From NCBI GenBank assembly GCA_046760105.1, contig JBHIDJ010000045.1, positions 1-22,058 on the forward strand: DNA of 22,058 nt, written 5' to 3'. Made by a program: the position numbers and the translations under genes. Source of the DNA: JBHIDJ01 sp046760105 (lineage in GTDB: Bacteria > Pseudomonadota > Gammaproteobacteria > Acidiferrobacterales > SPGG2). The notes beneath the pieces are model-generated. The model was not told the origin of the DNA, made no database searches, and was given only the letters and a program-made list of their open reading frames with translations. Below, piece after piece: positions 1 through 7,053 of this stretch. Position 1 is the first letter of the stretch, and each line of letters starts with the position of its first letter.

Positions 1-4
1 TGCG

Positions 5-47
5 CACGATCTTGATGGAGAGTAGCAGGCACAGTGGCAAGATCGTG
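5..47. repeat. 10-bp perfect inverted repeat near the window edge
   Basis: Arms at 5-14 (CACGATCTTG) and 38-47 (CAAGATCGTG) are perfect reverse complements separated by 23 bases. The repeat lies just downstream of the minus-strand FAD oxidoreductase gene, whose stop is at 65. No T-run follows it on the minus strand, so a classic intrinsic terminator is not supported. It could be an RNA-stabilising hairpin, or an operator for a gene outside the window. The repeat is seen directly; its function is unknown. Confidence 0.5.
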
Positions 48-64
48 TTAACGGTCGAAGGCGA

Positions 65-1405
65 TTAGACCCACGGAGAATGCGTCGTGCCCGAGCCATA
101 GCCGTAGCCCTTCGCGTAGCGGTTGAAGGCAAAGGGCTTGAGCTCCTCGATGTTTTCACCGGTCACGAGATGTCGAGCAACAAGCTTGCCAACACCGGCC
201 ATTTTGTACCCGTGGTTTGAGTCTGCGATCATGTAAACATTTGGCGCGACCCAGTCAAAGATTGGTACGTTATCGGGAGTGAAGGCGCCGATACCGCCGT
301 TACGCCTTTCCTTGAAGTTTGGTCGAATCCCTTCGAAGCGTTTCATAAACATGCCCATGCACGCCGCGATGTAATCGGCAAACTCGGGCCCCGCCTGATA
401 TTTATCATTGGCATGGCCGTAGGGATCGATTGTGGCAGTGGGACCGAGCATGACCGGCATGCCGCCGCCTTGGATCCCCGGTCGCTCCATCCGTTCGGTC
501 CCGTTCTTCCAGTAGACATAAACATTGTCTTTGAGCTCGTGGCTGGACTGCGGATCCTGTACGGGCGTATTCATTAGTTCAATATGCAACACGGGCGGAT
601 TTCGATTATCGGCAGTGTAGTAGGGACCGTCATAGTAAATCTCCCCCTCCTCCAGCCGCCAATACGTCCACATATCCTTGTCCTTGACAGAAGAGCCATC
701 GCGATACTGCACATCGAGTTTCATCGGCTTGTCTAGCATTTGCCAATGCTTCGGCGTCCAGGCCCCCAGGCCCCAGACCACCACGTCGCACTTGATCGTA
801 CCCCGGTTTGTGCTGACCGCTGTTACTTCGCCATTCGTTGTCTCGTAGCCTTGCACTTCGACACCAGGAAAGATCCGTACACCGTGGCGCTCGCACATGT
901 TTACAAATCCCAACACGCTCTGGGCCGTGCCGGCGTAGCCGCTTGGCTTTTCGTGGAGCACCACGTCAATGCTGTGATGCTTGAAGTCAGGCCATACCTT
1001 GGAGAGAAAATCACGTGCCTCCTTGCCGACGTACACGTCTGAGGTGTAGCCGACGCTTTGCTGGCTCTTGTGTATGCGTTCGTAGTCGGCGATCTGATTC
1101 TCCTCGCCGCACGAGACGTAGCCTACTTGCTGAAAGCCGAACGCTACCGGGTCATAGTTCCACACGTCGACCGAATGCCGGATGATCGCGTGTAGTGGTT
1201 CGGTCATGTAGAAGTTGCGCACGCATCCACAGGCAACCCCCGTCGCACCCGCACCGGGCCCGGATTTGTCGAGCAGGACTATGTCGGCACCGGAGCCCTT
1301 ACCGGTGGCTTCCAGCATCATCGCCAAGTGCCACGCGGTGCTGAGCCCATGCACACCGGCGCCTACAACCACATAAGTCCTCGAGTCGGGAAGGACGTCG
1401 CTCAT
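65..1405 (-). CDS. FAD-dependent amine oxidoreductase (DAO family, sarcosine/dimethylglycine-oxidase-like)
   Basis: This 446-residue protein opens with an FAD-binding Rossmann motif, VVGAGVHGLSTAWHL (about residues 13-27). An acidic strand end (VLLDKS) follows at about 43-48. Near the C-terminus is the typical DAO-fold segment GIGAFTPDNVPIFD, then NVYMIADSNHGYKMAGVGKLVA, which closes the FAD site. DAO-family enzymes oxidise secondary or tertiary amines such as sarcosine, dimethylglycine or D-amino acids, releasing formaldehyde or an imine. No signal peptide is visible, so it is probably cytoplasmic. The ATG at 1405 is preceded by GAGGAG at good spacing, which fixes the start. It is the last gene of a minus-strand group after the desaturase and the PhnD-like protein, 105 bases downstream of the latter. 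The family is confident; the substrate is inferred only from the neighbouring MttB-like methyltransferase and glycine enzymes. Confidence 0.88.
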   Translation of the reverse strand: MSDVLPDSRTYVVVGAGVHGLSTAWHLAMMLEATGKGSGADIVLLDKSGPGAGATGVACGCVRNFYMTEPLHAIIRHSVDVWNYDPVAFGFQQVGYVSCGEENQIADYERIHKSQQSVGYTSDVYVGKEARDFLSKVWPDFKHHSIDVVLHEKPSGYAGTAQSVLGFVNMCERHGVRIFPGVEVQGYETTNGEVTAVSTNRGTIKCDVVVWGLGAWTPKHWQMLDKPMKLDVQYRDGSSVKDKDMWTYWRLEEGEIYYDGPYYTADNRNPPVLHIELMNTPVQDPQSSHELKDNVYVYWKNGTERMERPGIQGGGMPVMLGPTATIDPYGHANDKYQAGPEFADYIAACMGMFMKRFEGIRPNFKERRNGGIGAFTPDNVPIFDWVAPNVYMIADSNHGYKMAGVGKLVARHLVTGENIEELKPFAFNRYAKGYGYGSGTTHSPWV

Positions 1406-1510
1406 CGTGGCTCTCCTCAGTTTTTTGCTAGCGTTGGATTGCGATCCCGTCGGTAAGGAGCGAATTCTACAACTTCAAGATCGGATCGCTAGTCCTTGCT
1501 GCGGATCGTG

Positions 1511-2314
1511 TCATACGATCTCGGGATAACCCTTGCCGCGGGCCGCATCTTCCATCTGGAGAATCACATCGTAATCGTCGACAGACAACGGCTCGGCGCT
1601 GACGAGGAGCAACGCCTCACGCGCGTCGGCGAGCTGAGGGTCGGCCAGCGCGGTCATGAGCCCGTCTTGCAGCCGACTCACGAGATCAGGATCGGCCCCG
1701 GCCCGTGTCACGTATGGCGTGGCCGGTACCAACTGCGTGTAAGCCAGCACGCGTGTACCGGCTAATGTCTGCGGCCGATAGCGAGCGATCAGCGCGTGCG
1801 TGACACAGTCAATGGCACAGACATCGACCTCACTGCTTGCGACCAGGGCAAGGCTGTTCGCGTGTGCGCCGCTCTCAATCACCTGGCTGAAGAAACGTCC
1901 CCCATTGGCCAGTGGCGCCAGCGTGGCGCGCAAGCAATTGTAGCCGGAATGAGAGTTGCGACCGTTTACGGCGCAGACACCACCGCGCAACTCCTGCAGG
2001 CTGCTGACTGGATGGTCGGCGCCTATTACGATCGCGCTGCAGTAGCGCGGTCCTAGACAACCGGGTGCGTCGTAGACGGGCGTAGCTACTGGCTGCAGCA
2101 CGTTAGGTAGCGGGTGGGTGAACGGGTAGCCGCAGGCCTGGCTGAACAGCAGGTTGGGGTGGTGCCACAGTGTTTCCGAATCGTCGGTATGCGTCAGCCG
2201 ATCTGGCACACCATCTACACCCGCGCGGCGCAATGCCGCGGCCAGGCCTTTCCACCAAGCGTTGGTCGCCGTGCGCATCTCCGGTAGGTCGTACATCGGA
2301 AGGCTGGCGAGCAT
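1511..2314 (-). CDS. PhnD-like (phosphonate/phosphite binding fold) periplasmic-binding-type protein, no signal peptide
   Basis: This 267-residue protein starts MLASLPMYDLPEMRTATNAWW and runs through a two-lobed binding-protein pattern. Diagnostic parts are the lobe-switch segment YCSAIVIGADHPVSSLQELRG (given here only as a landmark), the following NGRNSHSGYN (the SGxN motif of the PhnD family), and a late EVDVCAIDCVTHAL segment. The fold normally binds phosphonates or similar anions outside the cell. Here the N-terminus has no hydrophobic signal, and no ABC permease or ATPase is nearby, so a cytoplasmic binding or sensing role is plausible. The reading frame stays open further upstream into the desaturase gene, but that part does not look like protein of this family, so the ATG at 2314 is preferred despite a weak ribosome site. 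It lies 85 bases after the desaturase gene and is probably co-transcribed with it. Confidence 0.78.
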   Translation of the reverse strand: MLASLPMYDLPEMRTATNAWWKGLAAALRRAGVDGVPDRLTHTDDSETLWHHPNLLFSQACGYPFTHPLPNVLQPVATPVYDAPGCLGPRYCSAIVIGADHPVSSLQELRGGVCAVNGRNSHSGYNCLRATLAPLANGGRFFSQVIESGAHANSLALVASSEVDVCAIDCVTHALIARYRPQTLAGTRVLAYTQLVPATPYVTRAGADPDLVSRLQDGLMTALADPQLADAREALLLVSAEPLSVDDYDVILQMEDAARGKGYPEIV

Positions 2315-2399
2315 CGCTGGACTTTTTGATCGATACGGCCGTGTTTTACCGGCGTGGCGCAGCGTTGCGGTAGGCGCCGAGTGAACAGACGCGCTCCGC

Positions 2400-3374
2400 C
2401 TATGCAAGGCGTTCGTTTGCGAGCGTAGTCGTTGCACGGTAGTGATCCAACAAGGGGTAAACCGCGGGTTCTTTCGGGCGGAAGAGATATCGGGCGATAA
2501 CCTCGCCATAACCGCGGTAACGGTAGCTGCCATTTCTTGCCAGCACGTCGGCGCGCTGCTCACGGTATCGTTTTGGCAACTGGTACCATGGCAGATGCGG
2601 CTCGTTGTGATGAGAGGCATGCAAGTTGTTATTGAGGTATAGCAGCGACATGAGCGGTCCTGCCTCGACGATGACGGTGCGATGGTCAGTCTCTTCAAGC
2701 GCCTGATGCTCGAGGAAGGAGCGCAGTAGCGTCAGCGCGATCCCGGGGTAAACGAACAATCCCAGGTACTCGATAACAGGTATCCGACACACTCCCAACA
2801 CCCATACCAATACAAGCGTGCAACCGACGCCGTGCAACAGCCAGGCACTCAAATGGGTCGTGTCACCCTGAAAAAGACGCCGTGTCTGACCGGCAAGCAG
2901 CCGCCAGGAGACATAGAAAGGACCGAGCAACAAGCGTCCCCACGACGTGTTATGTGCCCAATAGAACGCTCGGCTCACCGGACCTTTACGCGCCCATGCC
3001 TGTGGCGCCAGGTAAAACGATTCCGGATCCTCGAACGGATCGGTAAGGGATTCGACAGCATGATGCGCAAGGTGCATGGCGCGATACAGCCTGTAGGGCA
3101 TCCATAACCAGAGACTGGGGAATACGATAAGTTCATTGACCCAGCTCCAGCGCGTAGGGTGGCCGTGCACCGCTTCGTGCTGCAACGAGCCGTGCCAAGC
3201 CACCAGGTAACCGCCACATGCCAACACCAACCACCACGGCAGAGCGTGGTAGTGCCAAGTCAATACCGCGAAGCCGGCGTAAATCGAAGCGGCGACGACG
3301 AACGTCGGCCACTCGAAACCCTGTCCATGGTTTTGATCCGGCTCGCGGGGTCTTTGTTCTTCTAATCGGATCAT
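2400..3374 (-). CDS. Membrane fatty-acid-desaturase-family diiron enzyme
   Basis: The 324-residue protein has the three histidine boxes of the membrane desaturase/hydroxylase superfamily: HEAVH (residues 66-70), HLAHH (101-105) and HASHH (252-256). An additional conserved-looking RSFLEH ends at residue 223. Hydrophobic stretches at about 25-60, 83-95 and 180-220 are the membrane segments. These enzymes use a diiron centre and O2 to desaturate or hydroxylate lipids, carotenoids or other substrates. The ATG at 3374 is used here; a TTG at 3383 in the same frame, closer to a G-run, is an alternative and would add three residues. The gene leads a minus-strand group with the PhnD-like protein and FAD oxidoreductase, and is divergent from the XRE regulator. 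Its company suggests a small-molecule hydroxylase rather than lipid metabolism, but that is inference. Confidence 0.85.
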   Translation of the reverse strand: MIRLEEQRPREPDQNHGQGFEWPTFVVAASIYAGFAVLTWHYHALPWWLVLACGGYLVAWHGSLQHEAVHGHPTRWSWVNELIVFPSLWLWMPYRLYRAMHLAHHAVESLTDPFEDPESFYLAPQAWARKGPVSRAFYWAHNTSWGRLLLGPFYVSWRLLAGQTRRLFQGDTTHLSAWLLHGVGCTLVLVWVLGVCRIPVIEYLGLFVYPGIALTLLRSFLEHQALEETDHRTVIVEAGPLMSLLYLNNNLHASHHNEPHLPWYQLPKRYREQRADVLARNGSYRYRGYGEVIARYLFRPKEPAVYPLLDHYRATTTLANERLA

Positions 3375-3569
3375 CTGGTCCAAGGCCCCCGCGGCCTAGA
3401 AGGGTGTGCACATCACAACCCCCACAGCACTCCAAATACCAGATTATTTCCTTATAGACAACGAGGGAATGCACACACTATGTAGCACTAGGTAACAATA
3501 CATCGATTAATTTGCTTTAGTACAATAATTGTTAATATTCCGTAAAATACGTGACGTGAGATAGACAGT
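3375..3569. promoter_or_regulatory. Divergent promoter region between the desaturase and XRE genes
   Basis: This 195-base stretch separates two divergently transcribed genes and turns AT-rich over its right half (3440-3569), unlike the genes on either side. For the regulator, TTGCTT (3512-3517) and TAATAT (3533-3538) form a weak promoter with a short 15-base spacer. The 11-base palindrome ACAATAATTGT (3522-3532) lies exactly between these boxes, where a repressor would sit. This fits autoregulation by the XRE protein. A minus-strand promoter for the desaturase is probably also here, but I could not assign boxes convincingly. Confidence 0.5.
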
Positions 3570-4463
3570 ATGGATAGACGCGAAATTGTCCAGATTTTCC
3601 GCGAGCGGCTTGTCGACGTGATCCAGCAGTCGGGCTTGAGTCGCTCGGCCTTCGCAGCGCAAGTCGCGATGGACAGGTCGACGCTGTCGCAGCTTTTATC
3701 ACCAGGCAACGACCGACTGCCACGCGCCGAGACGATTGCTGCTATCGCCGCTGTGGCCCACGTGAGCGTGGACTGGTTGTTGGGCCTGACCCAGGAAGGT
3801 CAGCTCGGCACCGACGTAATCGCTCCGGCCATGGAGATCGAGGCCGGGAGCGCGTCACCGGCGGATGAGCGCCTGCAGCGTTGGCACGCAGAGGCGTCGG
3901 GTTACAAGATCCGCTATGTCCCAACGACGCTGCCCGATCTTCTTCGGACCGAAGAGGTCATCCGCTATGAGTGCCAGGACTACGATGCTCTGGTTCCTAA
4001 GGGGCGCATCGAGCAGGCAGAGGCCCGGCTTGCCTACACCCGTCGGCCCGAAACCGATATGGAGGTCTGCAGCCCCTTCCAGTCAGTCGAAGAGTTCGCG
4101 CGCGGCGAAGGGGTGTGGAGCAACCTGTCGGCGCAAAGCCGCAAGACACAGCTCGAATCGATGGTCACGCTGCTGGACGAGCTCTACCCCACCTTTCGCT
4201 GGTTCCTGTTCGATGGGCTGCGTCACTACTCGGTACCGTTCACCATCTTTGGGCCTCAACGCGCCGCGATGTATGTTGGCAACATGTACTTTGTCTTCAA
4301 CTCGACCGAACATATCCGGGTGTTGACCCATCATTTCGACGGCTTGATCCGTGCCGCCGTGATACAGCCACCGGAGGTAATCGGTTTTCTTCGGGATCTG
4401 ATGGATGACGCGGCCACAGGGGAGGGCCGTGTGACTGGCGAAACGCAGGTCAAACGGCCTTAG
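3570..4463 (+). CDS. XRE-family transcriptional regulator with a large C-terminal sensor-like domain
   Basis: This 297-residue protein has an N-terminal helix-turn-helix at about 18-65. The GLSRSAFAAQVAMDRSTLSQ segment is the scaffold and recognition helix, followed by a typical VSVDWLLGL end. Residues 95-285 form a second domain of about 190 residues that I do not recognise, rich in aromatic residues (YPTFRWFLFDGLRHYSV and similar) and probably ligand-sensing. It is the only plus-strand gene in the first 8 kb, set between two minus-strand metabolic groups, so it is their likely local regulator. Its stop lies inside the 3' end of the convergent methyltransferase gene, with 14 bases shared (4450-4463). 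The ATG at 3570 has only a weak ribosome site (GTGAG), consistent with low expression. The HTH assignment is secure; targets and ligand are inferred. Confidence 0.88.
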   Translation: MDRREIVQIFRERLVDVIQQSGLSRSAFAAQVAMDRSTLSQLLSPGNDRLPRAETIAAIAAVAHVSVDWLLGLTQEGQLGTDVIAPAMEIEAGSASPADERLQRWHAEASGYKIRYVPTTLPDLLRTEEVIRYECQDYDALVPKGRIEQAEARLAYTRRPETDMEVCSPFQSVEEFARGEGVWSNLSAQSRKTQLESMVTLLDELYPTFRWFLFDGLRHYSVPFTIFGPQRAAMYVGNMYFVFNSTEHIRVLTHHFDGLIRAAVIQPPEVIGFLRDLMDDAATGEGRVTGETQVKRP

Positions 4464-6024
4464 CACCGCCCTCGCGCTTGCGTCGCGCGACGAACGCGTC
4501 GAGTTCCTCCCTTATGGCGGGATCGAGCGGGGGCGGCTCAAAGTTGGCCAGTACCTGCTTGTAGAGTTGGTTGGCACGCTCGGTGGCGGTTGGCGACCCG
4601 GCTTCATTCCAGGTCTCGAAGTTGCGCCAGTCAGACAGCATTGGCGCGTAGAACGCTGTGTCGTAGCGCGCAAGCGTGTGGGCTGTTCCGAAGAAATGGC
4701 CGCCCGGACCGACGTCGGCGATGGCATCGAGCCCAAGCGTTTCCTCGTTGACCTCAATCGGTCGCAGGAACTCGGCCATCATTTGCAACAGCTCGGCATC
4801 GAGCACCATCTTTTCGAATGAGGCGCACAATCCCCCCTCCATCCAACCGGCGCCATGAAGCACGATGTTCGCGTGACCCATCACCGCTCCCCACAGTGAC
4901 ATCTCTGCCTCGTACGCTGCTTGTGCATCGACCACGTTGGAGGCGTTGGCATTGGAGGATCGGTAGGGAATGTTGTAGCGCCGCGCGAGCTGGCCGCCGG
5001 CCAGCGCCGCGCGCGTGTACTCCGGGGTGCCAAAAGCAGGTGCCCCGGACTTCATGTCAACGTTGGAGGTAAATCCGCCGTAGACCACAGGGGCCCCCGG
5101 GTTAACGATCTGGTCGAAGGCAAGGCCAGCAAGCGCTTCGGCGTTTTGTTGCGCGAGCGCGCCCGCTATCGTGGCCGGGGCCATCGCACCCGAGAGCGTG
5201 AACGGCGTCAGCACCACCACCTGATTGTGACGGGCCATTTCGATTACCCCTTCAAGCATGGGCCCATCGATGCGAAGCGGCGAGCTTGAGTTGACCACCG
5301 TGAACAGGCTGGGTTCATGCCGTAGCTGCTCTAAGGAGACTCCACGGGCGATGCGCGTCGTCTCAATGCCGTCAAGAATACGCTGTCGACCGAGAGAATA
5401 CGCGTGGTAGCACTTGTCCGAGAGCGTGATAAAGGCTTGCATGCAGTCGAGGTGTCGAGTTTCCGGGGGCAGGTCTACCGCCTCCACGGGGTAACCACCG
5501 AACATATGTACGATGTCCAAGCTTTGCGCTAGGCGCACTAGATTTGAGAAGTCCTCAAAATTCCCGCTCCGGCGGCCGCGATCCATGTCTGACGCATTAG
5601 GTGCGCTGGCCACGGTAGCGAAATTAATGTGATTACCACCGATAGTCAGGTCGTGCGCTGGATTGCGCGCGTGCAGCGTGAAATGAGAGGGTGCCTTGCC
5701 AATACTTTCCTCGATCAGGCCACGGTCAAAGCGCACGCACTCGCTGGCGGTGTCGACGCGCGCCCCCGCCTCGCGCAGGATCTCTAGCGCTTCGGGCAGT
5801 AAGAAGTTGATCCCGATTTCCTCCAGGATTTTGAGGGATGCCTGGTGGATTTGTTCGACCTGCTCCGGGGTGAGAACCTCGATCGGCCGGTAAGGATTGA
5901 CAACCTCGCGCCAAGGCAACTGGGTCAGTCCTTGCCGACCGCTGCGATCCCTACGGCCGCTACGGCGGGTGCTCGTTCGCGCAGTGCGGGCCGCTCTCGA
6001 ACGGTCTTGATTAGATCGCCTCAC
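4450..6024 (-). CDS. MttB-family (trimethylamine methyltransferase-like) corrinoid methyltransferase, non-pyrrolysine type
   Basis: This 524-residue protein belongs to the MttB superfamily. It has an arginine-rich N-terminus, then the PIEVLTPEQVEQIHQASLKILEE region and a TIM-barrel body with NFATVASAPNASDMDRG, GAPVVYGGFTSNVDMKSGAP and IVLHGAGWMEGG. Archaeal MttB proteins read an amber codon as pyrrolysine; this frame has no internal stop, so it is the non-pyrrolysine kind. Characterised members demethylate glycine betaine, proline betaine or carnitine onto a corrinoid protein. No corrinoid (MttC-type) gene is in the window. A GTG at 6024 overlaps the tdh stop as GTGA, the usual sign of translational coupling; a TTG at 6030 is the alternative. 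It is the last gene of kbl-tdh-mttB and overlaps the regulator's 3' end. Substrate unknown. Confidence 0.87.
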   Translation of the reverse strand: MRRSNQDRSRAARTARTSTRRSGRRDRSGRQGLTQLPWREVVNPYRPIEVLTPEQVEQIHQASLKILEEIGINFLLPEALEILREAGARVDTASECVRFDRGLIEESIGKAPSHFTLHARNPAHDLTIGGNHINFATVASAPNASDMDRGRRSGNFEDFSNLVRLAQSLDIVHMFGGYPVEAVDLPPETRHLDCMQAFITLSDKCYHAYSLGRQRILDGIETTRIARGVSLEQLRHEPSLFTVVNSSSPLRIDGPMLEGVIEMARHNQVVVLTPFTLSGAMAPATIAGALAQQNAEALAGLAFDQIVNPGAPVVYGGFTSNVDMKSGAPAFGTPEYTRAALAGGQLARRYNIPYRSSNANASNVVDAQAAYEAEMSLWGAVMGHANIVLHGAGWMEGGLCASFEKMVLDAELLQMMAEFLRPIEVNEETLGLDAIADVGPGGHFFGTAHTLARYDTAFYAPMLSDWRNFETWNEAGSPTATERANQLYKQVLANFEPPPLDPAIREELDAFVARRKREGGAKAV

Positions 6025-7046
6025 GTCCAATCCAGAAGGACCTTGCCGCAGCGGCCCGAGTGCATGACCTCAAAGCCTCGCTCATATTCGTGTATTGCGA
6101 AGTGGTGCGTAACAATCGGTGCGATGTTCAGACCACTTTGCAGCAGCGAGGTCATCTTGTACCAGGTTTCGAACATCTCGCGGCCGTAGATGCCTTTTAG
6201 ATGCAGGCCCTTGAAGATCACCTGATTCCAGTCAATAGCGATCTCAGTCGGTGGAATACCGAGAAGCGCTACCCTGCCGCCGTGATTCATCAAGCGCAAC
6301 AGATCGCGAAGCGCTTGTGGATTGCCAGACATTTCCAACCCAACGTCAAAACCCTCCTGCATCCCAAGCTCGTTCATGGTGTCTTCGAGCTTATCCCGCG
6401 TCACGTTGATAGTGCGGGTCGCGCCCATCTTCAAGGCGAGTTCCAGGCGGTAATCGTTGACGTCGGTGATGGCCACGAAGCGCGCGCCGACGTACTTGGC
6501 GATGGCAGCGGCCATGATGCCGATCGGCCCGGCCCCCGTAATGAGCACGTCCTCACCCACGAGGTCAAAAGAAAGCGCAGTGTGCGTCGCGTTGCCGAGC
6601 GGATCTAAGATCGATGCAATGTCATCGCCGATCTTGTCGGGCAGGTGAAAGGCATTGACGCCAGGGATCACGACGTACTCGGCGAAGCTGCCGGGGCGGT
6701 TCACACCGACACCCACCGTGTTGCGGCACAGATGACGCTTGCCCGCCCGGCAGTTACGACAGTGGCCGCAGGTGACATGACCCTCGCCCGACACCCTGTC
6801 ACCCACTTTGAAGCCGTCCACCTCGCTGCCGATCTCTGCGATCTCACCGGCGAATTCATGCCCAATCGTCATCGGCACCGGAATCGTACGCTGCGACCAG
6901 TCGTCCCAGTTGTAGATATGGACGTCAGTGCCGCAGATCGCGGTTTTGTGCACCCTTATTAAAACATCGTTATGGCCCACGTCCGGCACCGGCACGTCAT
7001 CCATCCAGATTCCGGCTGCTCGTTTCTTTTTGACTAGCGCCTTCAT
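6021..7046 (-). CDS. tdh: L-threonine 3-dehydrogenase
   Basis: The 341-residue length equals that of the E. coli enzyme. It is a zinc-dependent medium-chain dehydrogenase that oxidises L-threonine with NAD+ to 2-amino-3-ketobutyrate. The catalytic zinc site is visible as ICGTDVH (Cys38) and GHE (His63-Glu64). The structural zinc lobe has Cys93, Cys96, Cys99 and Cys107, and the NAD-binding motif is GAGPIG at 171-176. The reading frame extends upstream of the ATG at 7046, but that extra part overlaps kbl and has no family resemblance. The gene starts 7 bases after the kbl stop and its stop overlaps the methyltransferase start by 4 bases, so all three are one transcript. The product passes directly to Kbl, giving glycine and acetyl-CoA. 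Confidence 0.96.
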   Translation of the reverse strand: MKALVKKKRAAGIWMDDVPVPDVGHNDVLIRVHKTAICGTDVHIYNWDDWSQRTIPVPMTIGHEFAGEIAEIGSEVDGFKVGDRVSGEGHVTCGHCRNCRAGKRHLCRNTVGVGVNRPGSFAEYVVIPGVNAFHLPDKIGDDIASILDPLGNATHTALSFDLVGEDVLITGAGPIGIMAAAIAKYVGARFVAITDVNDYRLELALKMGATRTINVTRDKLEDTMNELGMQEGFDVGLEMSGNPQALRDLLRLMNHGGRVALLGIPPTEIAIDWNQVIFKGLHLKGIYGREMFETWYKMTSLLQSGLNIAPIVTHHFAIHEYERGFEVMHSGRCGKVLLDWT

Positions 7047-7053
7047 TGCACAA

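Noticed and set aside
1428..1492. Inverted repeat GCGATCC/GGATCGC between the PhnD-like and oxidoreductase genes
   Set aside because: The 7-base arms are 35 bases apart with no T-run; chance is likely in DNA of this composition.
2315..2698. Upstream in-frame extension of the PhnD-like protein
   Set aside because: The extra 128 residues overlap the desaturase gene on the same strand and have a shadow-like composition rich in Ser, Thr and Arg; the family resemblance begins at the ATG at 2314.
4450..6024. Pyrrolysine-containing MttB
   Set aside because: The frame contains no internal amber codon, and no pyrrolysine genes are seen.
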